DNA of 63,429 nt from Microcaldota archaeon (GCA_021816885.1 JAKAWS010000005.1:1-63429), one strand, 5' to 3'; counted from the first letter of the stretch, positions 40,130-50,033 are shown. The notes: a model not told the origin generated them from the sequence alone. A program made the numbers and translations.

Positions 40130-41137
40130 TTACTTGTTTGAAGCAAGCAAGGGTATTTCTTTTTCTAGCTCGTCGTTCTTCACTTTCAAGATATTATTTT
40201 TAGCGTCAAGGTATAGGTGATAGCCTTCTGGATTATCCTCGATCCTGTAGACTTTCTCGTAGAGCCTTCCGTCTTTGAGATGAACTTCTAACTTGCACTC
40301 AGGAAATCCCGAAAAGACCACACTACTAGTCCAGAACCAGTATATCAAAGTTAGCACCGTGTAAGTTACCACTATTATATTATTAGCATTAAGCCCAGTA
40401 GGTAGCATTATGAACATGACCAGAAAAGTAAGCAATACTATCGAGTTCTTTACGTGTGGGCCTCCTTGTTTTATTATAGTCCATACGGTGCCATAAAGCA
40501 TAGCAGGCACATACCGGGCGTAGGGTTGCAGTATCGTTCTAAGTATAGACTCGTCCTTCTTTCTCTCTTTGACTTTTTCGTGTATGTTGTGCAGGTCATC
40601 AAATGCGCGCTCTCTGCTTTTTGTTACCGGCCCGTAGATATTGGCTGGTTCCAGAACTTCCAGAGACTTGTAGTTGTAGATAATGTTCTGGAAATCTTTG
40701 GCTATGGGCTTGAAGGCAAGCTCTGTTATAGCTAAGAGAGCCAGCACAACGCCGGCCAGTAGGTAAGCCTTTGACACGAAAATGAGGTAAATGACAACCA
40801 CCGGAATGAAGTAGTTCATCATCCTAAAGAGCATGAAGACCTCTTTGGTTAACTTGGCCTCCTTAGTGTTTTCTTTTTGTATGAAAGCTTGGTGATGCTC
40901 TATGTAGAAGAGCAGGTAGAGATAACCTCCTACAAAGCCAAGTAGAGAGACTATGCTCCATGGACTTGTGAGTGAGCCTGTGGATTGAAGGTAGTTCAGG
41001 AAGAACTCCGCATCCAACTTTAGGGTAAGATATGCCAGCACTATCGAAAAGGTTATCAGAACGAAGACCAGTATCATTATGGCAGTGCTTCTTTTCCAGT
41101 AGCCTGTAATGTTCCTGTCAAGCTGAATTGTTTCCAT
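40130..41137 (-). CDS. Polytopic membrane protein, unknown
   Basis: A 335-residue protein with about seven membrane helices: near 18-40, 55-78, 105-120, 122-140, 215-230, 232-250 and 255-275. A cytoplasmic charged loop (about 145-205, with KSRERAFDDLHNIHEKVKER) splits the helices into two groups. The last 60 residues are soluble, with strands such as KLEVHLKDGRLYEKVYRIED. No family is recognised. It follows the second restriction-modification pair and could be part of the same acquired stretch or an old neighbour. Confidence 0.65.
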   Translation of the reverse strand: METIQLDRNITGYWKRSTAIMILVFVLITFSIVLAYLTLKLDAEFFLNYLQSTGSLTSPWSIVSLLGFVGGYLYLLFYIEHHQAFIQKENTKEAKLTKEVFMLFRMMNYFIPVVVIYLIFVSKAYLLAGVVLALLAITELAFKPIAKDFQNIIYNYKSLEVLEPANIYGPVTKSRERAFDDLHNIHEKVKERKKDESILRTILQPYARYVPAMLYGTVWTIIKQGGPHVKNSIVLLTFLVMFIMLPTGLNANNIIVVTYTVLTLIYWFWTSSVVFSGFPECKLEVHLKDGRLYEKVYRIEDNPEGYHLYLDAKNNILKVKNDELEKEIPLLASNK

Positions 41138-41248
41138 ATCGTTATTATCAAATTATTAGGTATTTATACTCTCTTGAAAACTATTTGGACGATTCGAGGA
41201 AACCCGTAATCCTTTGAACCACCACATATTAAGTTTTGTGGTATCGGT

Positions 41249-41869
41249 ATGGTTATAAAAGTCTTTGATTTCAAATGCTGTTGTGTCTTCATGCAGTCGC
41301 CATATGATTACCTGTTCATAATAACTGTGTTGGCCGCATTTGTTGTCATTGATTACCCGCGTTCCATACTTGTGCCGCTCGCACGCCAGCGCGGCAGGGT
41401 CATGCGGCGCTCGGACCGCATGTCAAGTTGGCCCATTTTAGTGTGTGACAACGTCTCCTGGATAATATCAAGCGGAATTCTGGTGCTCGGCATAGGCAAG
41501 ATGCCGCAGTTCTTCATCTACATAGGCATTGGATTTGTAATCTTTGGCTTTGCGCTGAGACAATGGGCCATAAGCGCTCTCGGGCTCTTCTTTGCGCCAA
41601 CCGTGCGCATAATCCGTAGACATAAGCTCATCTTGCATGGCCCGTACGCATACCTAAGACATCCATCATACACTGGCGCCCTCATGCTGCTGTTTGGCAT
41701 AGCCATAGCATCACAATCGCTTGAAGCGATCGTCATAGCAACTATTCTGTTGATTCCGGCTTACATGTATAGAATACATGTTGAAGAGAGGGCGCTCAGG
41801 TTAAGGTTTGGAAAACACTATGATGCGTATAGGAAAAGGACATGGGCGCTTGTGCCGTACCTTTTTTAG
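41249..41869 (+). CDS. Isoprenylcysteine carboxyl methyltransferase-like membrane protein
   Basis: A 206-residue membrane protein of the ICMT/phospholipid methyltransferase group, with about four helices and the signature GPYAYLRHPSYTGALMLLFG, then VEERALRLRFGKHYDAYRKR at the end, which bind SAM and the substrate. Members methylate prenylated proteins, phospholipids or small compounds at the membrane. An ATG at 41291 (MQSPYDY) is an alternative start. The substrate here cannot be deduced. Confidence 0.85.
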   Translation: MVIKVFDFKCCCVFMQSPYDYLFIITVLAAFVVIDYPRSILVPLARQRGRVMRRSDRMSSWPILVCDNVSWIISSGILVLGIGKMPQFFIYIGIGFVIFGFALRQWAISALGLFFAPTVRIIRRHKLILHGPYAYLRHPSYTGALMLLFGIAIASQSLEAIVIATILLIPAYMYRIHVEERALRLRFGKHYDAYRKRTWALVPYLF

Positions 41870-42013
41870 TCTATTGCCATATTTTTATCCTTTTTGGATG
41901 TATAATGAACGACCTTAATTTGCTTGCGTCGGCGAGAAACGATTTGTCAGACCCAAATTACGAACTTAAACAGAACGTATTTAAATCATAAATTTATAAT
42001 CTTAAATGATAAA

Positions 42014-42217
42014 ATGGATGTTACTTTGAAGGGCAGAGCACAACAAATAATCGATGTTGTGGCTAAGGAAGAAAACGTCAATCAGGTAAACCGGAGGAAC
42101 GATAAAGACGCAATAATCGATGTTGTGGCTAAGGAAGGAAACGTCAATCAGGTAAACCGGAGGGAAGACGCACAAGCAATAATCGATTTTATGAATAAGA
42201 GATTAGCTAGACGTTAA
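42014..42217 (+). CDS. Small protein with 22-residue tandem repeats
   Basis: A 67-residue protein: a short lead (MDVTLKGRAQQ), then two nearly identical 22-residue units of the form IIDVVAKE-[EG]-NVNQVNRR, and a third start IIDFMNKRLARR. The DNA repeats have a 66-base period and are almost identical, so the duplication is recent. The units alternate helix and turn and carry basic ends. A/T-rich promoter motifs (TTTAAAT, TTTATAA) lie upstream. No family is recognised; an RNA- or protein-binding role is possible. Confidence 0.55.
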   Translation: MDVTLKGRAQQIIDVVAKEENVNQVNRRNDKDAIIDVVAKEGNVNQVNRREDAQAIIDFMNKRLARR

Positions 42218-42341
42218 AATCTGCGTTCGCCGGACTGGACGCCAGTACTCTCTCTTATCGTGTCAGCCCATTACCAGAATTTGGCGGATTACGATTCGTT
42301 AACTGTATAGTATAATCTTTGCTAGTTCTTGAAAGTTATCT

Positions 42342-42399
42342 TTCTGCTTCATGCAAGCGCATTTACAGTATTAGCTGATGCGCTTTCGTTCTTGCAGAA
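42342..42399. terminator. Two-part inverted repeat between convergent genes
   Basis: AAGCGCAT (42355-42362) pairs with ATGCGCTT (42378-42385), and outside it TTCTGC (42342-42347) pairs with GCAGAA (42394-42399). It could end transcripts from both sides. The rest of 42218-42435 shows no gene. Confidence 0.45.
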
Positions 42400-42435
42400 G
42401 CTCTATTGATTGTGCATGATTATGCCAATCAATAA

Positions 42436-43953
42436 TCAATACTTATATGCGGCTGCCTTAGCGCCATTTGTTACGTTGAAGGCCTTTGCTACCAATGAGC
42501 CCACTATAACCACAGCTATGTTAGCAAGCAGTGCCAGCATACCTATGAACACAGGACCCAGCCCCGTTGCTATGAGCGTTGTGGTCCATATCGCATAATG
42601 GTTCGCTGCAACCATCATATATATGCCCAAGAATACCCCTACCAGCAGTCCCAGGAATAATGCGTATCTGTTAATCCTTTTTGTCATGACTCCGAAAACG
42701 AATGACGGAAGTATCTGAAGTATGAGTATGCCTCCAAAAAGCTGGAGCTGTATGGCGAACGTTGCAGGTATTATGAAAACGAATCCTAATGCAAGGAACT
42801 TGAATATTACTGCAAAAACCTGTGCTGTGCGCGTCTCCCCTGCAGGAGTCATCTTGGGTCGTATCTCTTTTGCTATGTTTCTTGTGAATAGATTAGCTGC
42901 CGCTATCGCCATGATTGCTGCCGGCACCAATCCCCCTATGAATATCCCTAGGAGCGCGGCGCCAGATAACCACGATGGGAGCAGCGTTATTATAAGGCCC
43001 GGGACGACCTGCGTCCCTTGCACCGATGCTGGGAACAGATGCACATATTTGAGCGCTGCTGGCACTCCATATATCATAAACCCGAACATCGCGAGAAATC
43101 CGAGGCCGAGGCTGTAGAATGGCAATAATGATGCGGTCTTCCTTACTTTCTTCGGATCGGATTGCGCCAATGTACCGTTGACTACATGCGGGTACATATA
43201 AAGGGCCAATGCGCTAAGCACAAAAAGGCTCCAGTATGCGTTGTAGAGCGAAGGAGGCAACTTGAAATAACTTATTGTTGAAGGCGCGGTGAGCAGAGCG
43301 GAATTGAATCCGCCGAGTACAGCAACTGCCAGCACTACTATTATGACTGTTAGAAGTATTAGCACATCTTTCATTATAGAGCCTAATGCCGCTCCCCTTA
43401 GGCCACTTGTCCATGTGAACGCCGCCAATATTATGAATGAGATTATCAATGATAGCTCTATTATGAAATTGACTGCGCCTACCCCGTGCAGTAATGTAAT
43501 CAGTACTGCTTGCATCCCCACTATCTGGAGCGCTATGTAAGGAAGTTCTGCAACTATACCCACAACTGCGATGGATACTGCAAGGAGCCTGCTATTGAAT
43601 ACAGATCTTACGAAGTCCGCCACAGTAAGATGGCCGTTGTTATTCGCTATCTTCCAGAATTTAGGCATAAGCCACATGGCAAACGCATATGTTATTATCA
43701 CATATGGCGCTGCAAAGAAGAATATAGATCCTTTCGCATACAGGGAAGACGGCACCGCTATGAAAGTGTATGCTGTGTAGATATCCGCCCCGAGGAGGAA
43801 CCATCCTACGGTGGTTCCTATCCTGCTTCCTGCCATCCCCCATTCTTTAAGCTGTTTTAGGTTGCCTTTTCTCCACCTGCTTCCATAGAAACCCAAATAA
43901 ACGAATATCGCAAAGAGCGCAACGAAAACCGTTATAGATACGGAGTTGATCAT
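42436..43953 (-). CDS. Sodium:solute symporter family transporter
   Basis: A 505-residue SSS-family permease with 13 membrane helices. It begins with an unwound helix SRIGTTVGWFLLGADIYTAY (Na+ site region), and has PYIALQIVGMQAV, ILAAFTWTSGLRGAALGSIM and GIFIGGLVPAAIMAIAAANL. Together with the DUF3311 protein just upstream it forms the two-gene unit seen for monocarboxylate, acetate or proline-type symporters. Proximity to citrate synthase suggests uptake of a small carboxylate as carbon source; this is inference. Confidence 0.88.
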   Translation of the reverse strand: MINSVSITVFVALFAIFVYLGFYGSRWRKGNLKQLKEWGMAGSRIGTTVGWFLLGADIYTAYTFIAVPSSLYAKGSIFFFAAPYVIITYAFAMWLMPKFWKIANNNGHLTVADFVRSVFNSRLLAVSIAVVGIVAELPYIALQIVGMQAVLITLLHGVGAVNFIIELSLIISFIILAAFTWTSGLRGAALGSIMKDVLILLTVIIVVLAVAVLGGFNSALLTAPSTISYFKLPPSLYNAYWSLFVLSALALYMYPHVVNGTLAQSDPKKVRKTASLLPFYSLGLGFLAMFGFMIYGVPAALKYVHLFPASVQGTQVVPGLIITLLPSWLSGAALLGIFIGGLVPAAIMAIAAANLFTRNIAKEIRPKMTPAGETRTAQVFAVIFKFLALGFVFIIPATFAIQLQLFGGILILQILPSFVFGVMTKRINRYALFLGLLVGVFLGIYMMVAANHYAIWTTTLIATGLGPVFIGMLALLANIAVVIVGSLVAKAFNVTNGAKAAAYKY

Positions 43954-44204
43954 CTTCTTCTACCCCTGCGCCTCGCGTTTTTATTTCTTGCTTTTTTCTC
44001 TTCCTTGTTCTCTTTTGCGTTCCAGAGTACAGCGGCTATGAAGAAGAGCATGGCACTCAGCGGCATCCAGAGCAGCTGGTACCAATAGAAGAAGGATATC
44101 CCTCCCAGAGTAGGATGTATGTGATTATAAGTAGGTATCGCCAAAAGCGCGATAAGCGGTATTAACAGAAGAATCGCGATTGCGATATCCACGCTTTTTA
44201 CCAT
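43950..44204 (-). CDS. DUF3311 small membrane partner of the symporter
   Basis: An 84-residue protein with two membrane helices (about 7-27 and 41-64) and a strongly basic C-terminal tail (KARNKNARRRGRRR). The motif LAIPTYNHIHPTLGGISFFY then YQLLWMPLSA is that of DUF3311 proteins, which are regularly encoded next to SSS-family symporters. It overlaps the symporter start by 4 bases, so the two are co-translated. Confidence 0.88.
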   Translation of the reverse strand: MVKSVDIAIAILLLIPLIALLAIPTYNHIHPTLGGISFFYWYQLLWMPLSAMLFFIAAVLWNAKENKEEKKARNKNARRRGRRR

Positions 44205-44315
44205 TTAATCTATTCATATACGCAGATATATTTAAAAACACATCTGCACACAACGGAGAAGTATTTGTTTCTTTTGCTGCGGTAAATACCTTGCTTGGAT
44301 AGCCGATACTGCTTT

Positions 44316-44663
44316 CTATTTGCTCCTTGATTTGATTATCTCTGCAAGAACTATCGCGTTGTTGTGATTCACGTCTTTTGCTGCATAGAGAAGCGTAACT
44401 TTGCTCTTCTTTGAAAGTTTGATAATTGCTTTCAATGCCTCGCTTTTGTTTATCTCTTTTCTGTACCTTCTCCTGAAATCTACCCATTTTCGCGGGTCAT
44501 GCCCAAACCACTTTCTGAGCTCGTCTGACGGCGCTACATCCCTTTCCCATATCTTTATCTTTGCTTTCTCCTTGCTTAATCCTCTTGGCCAAAGCTTATC
44601 TACCAACACTCTTTCCCCGTCCGAGCTCTCTGGCTCTTCGTATACCCTCTTCGTTCTTATCGT
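44316..44663 (-). CDS. DUF488 family protein, non-ATG start
   Basis: A protein of about 115 residues. The core VLVDKLWPRGLSKEKAKI, IWERDVAPSDELRKWFGHDP and LLYAAKDVNHNNAIVL identify DUF488. Homologues start with a segment like M-IRTKRVYEEPE; this is encoded upstream of the first GTG (44609) but has no ATG, GTG or TTG. Candidates are ACG 44663 (five bases after an AGGTA element) or ATA 44660. The ribosome-binding element overlaps the stop of citrate synthase, so the gene is coupled to it. Function unknown. Confidence 0.85.
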   Translation of the reverse strand, partial: TIRTKRVYEEPESSDGERVLVDKLWPRGLSKEKAKIKIWERDVAPSDELRKWFGHDPRKWVDFRRRYRKEINKSEALKAIIKLSKKSKVTLLYAAKDVNHNNAIVLAEIIKSRSK

Positions 44664-44667
44664 TTGA

Positions 44668-45810
44668 TTACCTACTGTTTATCTCTTTGTAAGGCCTTCC
44701 TGTTTCCCCTGTGTAATAAACCGTAGGTCTTATCAGTCTGTTATCCTTTAGGTATTCCATTATATGGCTGCACCATCCTGGCGCCCTGCTGAGCGCAAAT
44801 ACAGGAGTAAATAGCTCCGGCTCTATGCCCACGTATGAGTATACTGGTCCTGAGAAAAAGTCGACGTTTGGCCAGATGCCTTTTTGACCGGTTCTCTTTA
44901 TCGTTGCCTCCTCTATTCCGAACGCAGTCTCTGCTATTTCCTTGACTCTGCTATCAGAGTCCCCTATCGCTGCCTTTAACTGCTCTTTTATTATCACGGC
45001 CCTTGGGTCGTACGTTTTATACACCCTATGCCCGAAGCCCATTATCCTGTTGCCTGACGAGATTATACCGTCTATGTACTTGTCAGGATCTTTTCCTATT
45101 CCTCCTGTTATCATCTTCAGTGCTGCCTCGTCCGCGCCGCCATGCAGCGGACCTTTGAGGGTATTTATCGCGGAAACTACAGCCGAGTATATGTCTGAGA
45201 GCGTAGATATGGTAACTATTCCTGAAAACGTGGATGCGTTTGAACTGTGCTCTGCATGCAGCAGGAACATTGTGTCTGCAAGTTTTACAACCTCTTTCGG
45301 TTTTGGTTCTCCGTTAAGCATGTACAGGAAGTTTGCGGTATGGCTGAGTTTTGGGTCTGGATGAGTATACTGGCTGGTCGCCCTTATGCTCCCTATCGCC
45401 GCTACCACACTTGCAATCTTTGATATTATGCGTATAGAAGTAGATTCGTTGTCAGCTGTTTTTTCTGCGTTTTTATCGTATGCCCCTATCAGGTCCATTG
45501 CCGCCGATAGAGTGTGCATCGGATTGGTCTCTTTTGGGACACTCTTTATCATGTCTATTATCTTGTCGTCCAAGTTGCGCTCTTCTGACAGCGCTCTCGA
45601 AAAGTCGGCGAGCTGTTTGACGTTCGGGAGCTCGCCGTGCAGCAGAAGATATGAGGTCTCCTCGAAATTCGAACGTGCCGCCAACGCCTCTATATCATAT
45701 CCATAGTAGTAGAGTTTTCCTGCTTTGCCGTCTACCTTGCATATCTTCGATTCCATGAAGTATATCCCTTCAAGTCCGAGGTTTATCGTAGGTTTTCCGT
45801 CCAAAGCCAC
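44668..45810 (-). CDS. gltA: Citrate synthase
   Basis: A 380-residue citrate synthase, which joins oxaloacetate and acetyl-CoA. Catalytic elements: LLHAEHSSNAST (His), IMGFGHRVYKTYDPRA (His and Arg), and NVDFFSGPVYSYVGI (Asp), plus the KGPLHGGADEA segment. It is of the small archaeal/Gram-positive type. It is divergent from aconitase, with about 90 bases between them carrying T-rich promoter motifs, and is followed by a coupled DUF488 gene. It opens the partial TCA set of this window. Confidence 0.95.
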   Translation of the reverse strand: MALDGKPTINLGLEGIYFMESKICKVDGKAGKLYYYGYDIEALAARSNFEETSYLLLHGELPNVKQLADFSRALSEERNLDDKIIDMIKSVPKETNPMHTLSAAMDLIGAYDKNAEKTADNESTSIRIISKIASVVAAIGSIRATSQYTHPDPKLSHTANFLYMLNGEPKPKEVVKLADTMFLLHAEHSSNASTFSGIVTISTLSDIYSAVVSAINTLKGPLHGGADEAALKMITGGIGKDPDKYIDGIISSGNRIMGFGHRVYKTYDPRAVIIKEQLKAAIGDSDSRVKEIAETAFGIEEATIKRTGQKGIWPNVDFFSGPVYSYVGIEPELFTPVFALSRAPGWCSHIMEYLKDNRLIRPTVYYTGETGRPYKEINSR

Positions 45811-45899
45811 ACCAATATGCTTTACCGTGTAGTATTTTTGTATCTTTCTGTTACAATCAGCCTTTTTTATTTTGCTTATGTATAATACATGGCGATTCT

Positions 45900-48677
45900 T
45901 TGGGTTATACTGATAGTTTAGGGATTCTTAAATCATTCAAAAGCTCGGACAAAGTGATATTTTATTACTCGCTTCCCGAGCTCGAGAAGAAAGGTTTGGG
46001 TAAGATTTCGACTCTTCCGTTCTCGATAAGGGTAGTGCTTGAGTCCTTGGCAAGAAACCTTGATGGGAAGATTATCACTGAAAGAGATGTAAGACTGCTC
46101 GCTAATTGGAGCGCCGAACTTCCTGAAGACTTCGATATTCCTTTCAAGGTTTCTAGGATACTTATGCAGGACTTTACAGGTGTGCCGGCAGTAGTAGACC
46201 TTGTCGCCATGCGCGATTTTATAGTCAAAAGCGGTGCCAGCGCAGATACGATACAGCCGCAGGTACCCGTCGACCTTATCATTGACCATTCGGTCCAGGT
46301 AGATTCTTTTAACACTGTTGATGCCATAGGGATAAACCAACAGAAAGAAGTTGAAAGGAACAGAGAAAGATATCATCTCTTGAAATGGGCGGCGAGCGCT
46401 TTCGATAAGTTCAAAGTATATCCTCCGTCCGCGGGCATCTGTCATCAGATAAACTTAGAATATCTGGCAAAATGCGTCTCTGTTGAAGAGATGGATGGAA
46501 AGATGTATGCTTACCCTGACACGCTAGTCGGCACCGATTCGCATACTACCATGATAAACGGATTGGGCGTGGTTGGTTATGGAGTTGGAGGGATAGAGGC
46601 TGAGGCAGCGATGCTTGGACAGCCTGTCGCCTTCACTACGCCGAAGGTCCTCGGAGTGCATATTACCGGAAAGATGAAAGAGGGAGTAACTGCCACAGAC
46701 TTCGCGCTTACGCTTACCAGGATATTAAGGGATAAAGGAGTTGTAGGTATGTTCGTAGAATTTTTCGGAGAAGGGCTAAACTCGCTATCGCTTCCTGACA
46801 GAGCCACGCTATCCAATATGTGCCCAGAGTATGGTGCTACGATAGCAATATTCCCTCCTGATGAGAAGACCTTGGAGTATATGAGGATGACAGGTAGAAG
46901 CGCAGAGCAAGTAGATCTGGTAAGAGATTACTATATGGAGCAGGGAATATTCGGAATCGATTACAAGAAAATAGCCTACAGCGATAAGATGGAGGTCGAC
47001 CTGGATGCCATAGAACCATCTGTATCAGGTCCTGACCAACCAAAGGAGCAGATAAGACTCCGGGACATAATGAACGATTTCGACAGCGTTTTCATTAACG
47101 ATGGCGGAGAGAAGGAACGGCTGCGTGGAATCGATGCGACAAGATGGGCTACCGAAAGTTCTATGCCTGATGGCGGCAACGTCAAAGATGCGCCTACGCA
47201 CAGCAGCATAAAGAGCTTTAGGATAAAAGATAGTGGAGGATACGAGTACGTGCTGTCTGACGGAGACGTGGTAATATCTTCTATAACAAGCTGCACCAAT
47301 ACTAGCAATCCGTCTGTTATGATTGCTGCCGGGCTTCTCGCAAAAAAGGCTGTAGAAGCAGGGCTAAAGGTAGACACAAAGAAAGTTAAGACTAGTTTGG
47401 GTCCCGGGTCACGGGTCGTCACCGAATACCTACAGAAAGCCGGTCTTCTAGAGTATCTCGACAAATTAGGATACGGACTTGTCGGTTACGGATGCATAAC
47501 CTGCATAGGGAACAGCGGCCCTCTCATAGATGGGCAGAGCGAGATAATAAACAAAAACAACCTTGCTGTAGCTTCTGTGCTTTCAGGCAACCGGAACTAC
47601 GAGGCAAGGATACATAGGGACATAAGGGCAAACTATCTTATGTCTCCTCCGCTTGTGATAGCGTTCGGAATCGCAGGCACAGTAAGGATAAACATGGACA
47701 AAGACCCACTGGGGAACAGCAAGGACGGAAACCCAGTATACCTGAAGGATATATGGCCATCTGGCTCTGAGATAGAGGAAGTAGTGCATAAGGTGGTCAG
47801 TAGGGATATGTTCGAGAAGATCTACGGTAAAGACATCTACAATGTAAATAATTACTGGAACGGCATAGAGACTGCAGATGGGACAGTCTATTCATGGCAA
47901 AGAGATAGCACTTACATACGGCTGCCGCCTTTCTTCGACTCTGTGAAGGCACGGGAGCTGGGGCCGCTAAAGGACTGCGTAGTGCTCGCAGTCTTTGGGG
48001 ATTCTCTCTCTACAGACCATATATCTCCTGCTGGTGCGATAGGTATAGATAGCCCGGCTGGAAAATATTTGGTTATGGCAGGGGTCGCGCCGCATGATTT
48101 CAATACTTACGGCTCCAGAAGAGGTAACCATGAGGTTATGATGAGAGGTACTTTTGCGAACAACAGGATAAAGAATATTCTTATGGGAGGAGAAGCTGGC
48201 GGCTGCACCGTGCACTTCCCAGATATGCGTAAGATGAGTATATATGACGCGGCGATGGAGTATAAGAACCATGATAAGGGCATTATCGTCTTTGGTGGCA
48301 GGGAGTATGGATCTGGAAGTTCTAGGGACTGGGCCGCAAAAGGACCTGCGCTTATAGGCGTAAGGGCAGTAATCGCGCAGAGCTTCGAACGTATACACAG
48401 AAGCAACCTTGTCGGGATGGGAGTCATACCTCTTCAATTCAAGAACGGAGAGAGTTACAGTTCTATAGGTATAGACCCATCAAAACCTGTTGATATTGAG
48501 ATAGAAAAAAACGCGGCGCCGAGAGATACTGTAAAAATGTGTTTTTATGACAAGGCAGGCGCCAGAAAGGATTGTGAGCTTCTTTTAAGGATTGACACTG
48601 AGACCGAGCTAAACTACTGCAAGGCTGGCGGCATACTTAATTATGTCTTGGGTAGAATAATCTCCGGAGAACTTTGA
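45900..48677 (+). CDS. acnA: Aconitate hydratase (AcnA type)
   Basis: A 925-residue aconitase that isomerises citrate and isocitrate. The N-terminal YYSLPELEKKGLGKISTLPF, IDHSVQVD and VGTDSHTTMINGLGVVG mark the AcnA/IRP group; the [4Fe-4S] ligands are in SSITSCTNTSNPSV and YGCITCIGNSGP. The C-terminal swivel domain has STDHISPAGAI and GREYGSGSSRDWAAKGP. The start is TTG 45900, or slightly upstream, and seems leaderless. It is longer than most AcnA but intact. Mqo follows after 9 bases. Confidence 0.94.
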   Translation: MGYTDSLGILKSFKSSDKVIFYYSLPELEKKGLGKISTLPFSIRVVLESLARNLDGKIITERDVRLLANWSAELPEDFDIPFKVSRILMQDFTGVPAVVDLVAMRDFIVKSGASADTIQPQVPVDLIIDHSVQVDSFNTVDAIGINQQKEVERNRERYHLLKWAASAFDKFKVYPPSAGICHQINLEYLAKCVSVEEMDGKMYAYPDTLVGTDSHTTMINGLGVVGYGVGGIEAEAAMLGQPVAFTTPKVLGVHITGKMKEGVTATDFALTLTRILRDKGVVGMFVEFFGEGLNSLSLPDRATLSNMCPEYGATIAIFPPDEKTLEYMRMTGRSAEQVDLVRDYYMEQGIFGIDYKKIAYSDKMEVDLDAIEPSVSGPDQPKEQIRLRDIMNDFDSVFINDGGEKERLRGIDATRWATESSMPDGGNVKDAPTHSSIKSFRIKDSGGYEYVLSDGDVVISSITSCTNTSNPSVMIAAGLLAKKAVEAGLKVDTKKVKTSLGPGSRVVTEYLQKAGLLEYLDKLGYGLVGYGCITCIGNSGPLIDGQSEIINKNNLAVASVLSGNRNYEARIHRDIRANYLMSPPLVIAFGIAGTVRINMDKDPLGNSKDGNPVYLKDIWPSGSEIEEVVHKVVSRDMFEKIYGKDIYNVNNYWNGIETADGTVYSWQRDSTYIRLPPFFDSVKARELGPLKDCVVLAVFGDSLSTDHISPAGAIGIDSPAGKYLVMAGVAPHDFNTYGSRRGNHEVMMRGTFANNRIKNILMGGEAGGCTVHFPDMRKMSIYDAAMEYKNHDKGIIVFGGREYGSGSSRDWAAKGPALIGVRAVIAQSFERIHRSNLVGMGVIPLQFKNGESYSSIGIDPSKPVDIEIEKNAAPRDTVKMCFYDKAGARKDCELLLRIDTETELNYCKAGGILNYVLGRIISGEL

Positions 48678-48686
48678 TGGTTTTTT

Positions 48687-50033
48687 ATGGATAACAGAGA
48701 TTACGATCTTATAATAGTTGGCGGTGGGATAACCGGTGCCGCGGTGTTGTACGCGGTCTCTTCATACACCAATATATCCAGAGTGTTGCTCGTAGAGAAG
48801 TATGAGGACATAGCTACGCTGAATTCAAACTCAAGGAGCAATAGCCAAACACTGCATTTTGGTGATGTTGAAACAAATTATACCTTAAAAAAGGCTGGCG
48901 AAGCAAAAAGAGAGGCGATGAGAGTCCTCAGATACATAAAATTGCTAGGCAGGGATGAACAAGAGCACATAATAAAAGGATGCCAGAAGATGGTGCTCGG
49001 AGTAGGAGATGAGGAGACAGAGATTCTAGAAAAGACATACTATTCAGGGATAAAGAGATTGTTTCCCGGCCTAAAAAAGGCAGGATTGGATGAGCTGGAG
49101 AAGATAGAACCGAACACAGTCAAACACAGGCCAAAGGATGAGAAGGTAGTTGCACTTGTTTCGGACAGCGGGTATATGGTAGATTTTGAGAAGTTGGCAC
49201 GCTCGTTTGTGTCTAGGGCGTTGCGCAATAAAAAAGCAGGGATAGAGCTGATGTTTAATACAACAGTAAGGTCGCTTAGGGAAGTAAGGAAAGGATATGT
49301 GCTGGGCACTACAAAGGGTGAGCTCAAGACGAGGTTCGTTGTATTCGCCACTGGCAGCTACAGCCTTTTGTTCGCAAAGATGCTAGACTTCGATAAGAAC
49401 CTATCCGTAATATCTATAGGGGGAGACTATTTTATCTCTAAGAGGATGCTCAACGGCAAGGTCTATAGAGTCCAGAAAGGAGGGGTTCCTTTCGCTGCGG
49501 TGCATGCAGACCCTGACATAAGGAATCCCGGGATAACAAGATACGGACCTACAGCCACGATACCGCTAAAACTTGAGAATAGAGGCTCTACATTCTTTGA
49601 TTATCTGCGCTCTTTCAACTACGATATAAAGACTTTGGAGACGCTGATAAAAGTAGTGAGCAACGAGGACATAATAAGGATATTGGAGACGAATTTTGTC
49701 TACGGTCTCCCAGTCATAGGAAAAAGATGGTTTTTTGAGAACGAGGTAAAGAAGATAATACCGTCCATAAAGTATGAGCAGATGTACCATGAGCCCGGCA
49801 TGGGGGGTATCCGCCCACAGATAGTAGATGAAAATACAAGATCGTTTTTTGTAGGGGCATCTAAACTTTATGACAAAAATGCGATATTCAATATAACACC
49901 TTCTCCTGGCGCGTCTTCTGCGCTGGAGAGCGGGATAGAGGATATGAGGTATATAGCACACGGGTTAGGACTGCGCATAGACCACAAAAGATTTGAGGCT
50001 GAGATGGGTTCTGATAAGGATGGCGAAATATAA
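48687..50033 (+). CDS. mqo: Malate:quinone oxidoreductase
   Basis: A 448-residue FAD enzyme that oxidises malate to oxaloacetate and reduces quinone at the membrane. It begins with LIIVGGGITGAAVLYAVSSY, has the Mqo signature SRSNSQTLHFGDVETNYTL, then VPFAAVHADPDIRNPGITRY and GPTATIPL, and ends with ITPSPGASSALESGIEDM. It replaces soluble malate dehydrogenase. With aconitase (9 bases upstream) and citrate synthase it makes part of a TCA cycle, and it could feed the same quinone pool as the Nuo-type complex. It overlaps thrC by 14 bases. Confidence 0.9.
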   Translation: MDNRDYDLIIVGGGITGAAVLYAVSSYTNISRVLLVEKYEDIATLNSNSRSNSQTLHFGDVETNYTLKKAGEAKREAMRVLRYIKLLGRDEQEHIIKGCQKMVLGVGDEETEILEKTYYSGIKRLFPGLKKAGLDELEKIEPNTVKHRPKDEKVVALVSDSGYMVDFEKLARSFVSRALRNKKAGIELMFNTTVRSLREVRKGYVLGTTKGELKTRFVVFATGSYSLLFAKMLDFDKNLSVISIGGDYFISKRMLNGKVYRVQKGGVPFAAVHADPDIRNPGITRYGPTATIPLKLENRGSTFFDYLRSFNYDIKTLETLIKVVSNEDIIRILETNFVYGLPVIGKRWFFENEVKKIIPSIKYEQMYHEPGMGGIRPQIVDENTRSFFVGASKLYDKNAIFNITPSPGASSALESGIEDMRYIAHGLGLRIDHKRFEAEMGSDKDGEI

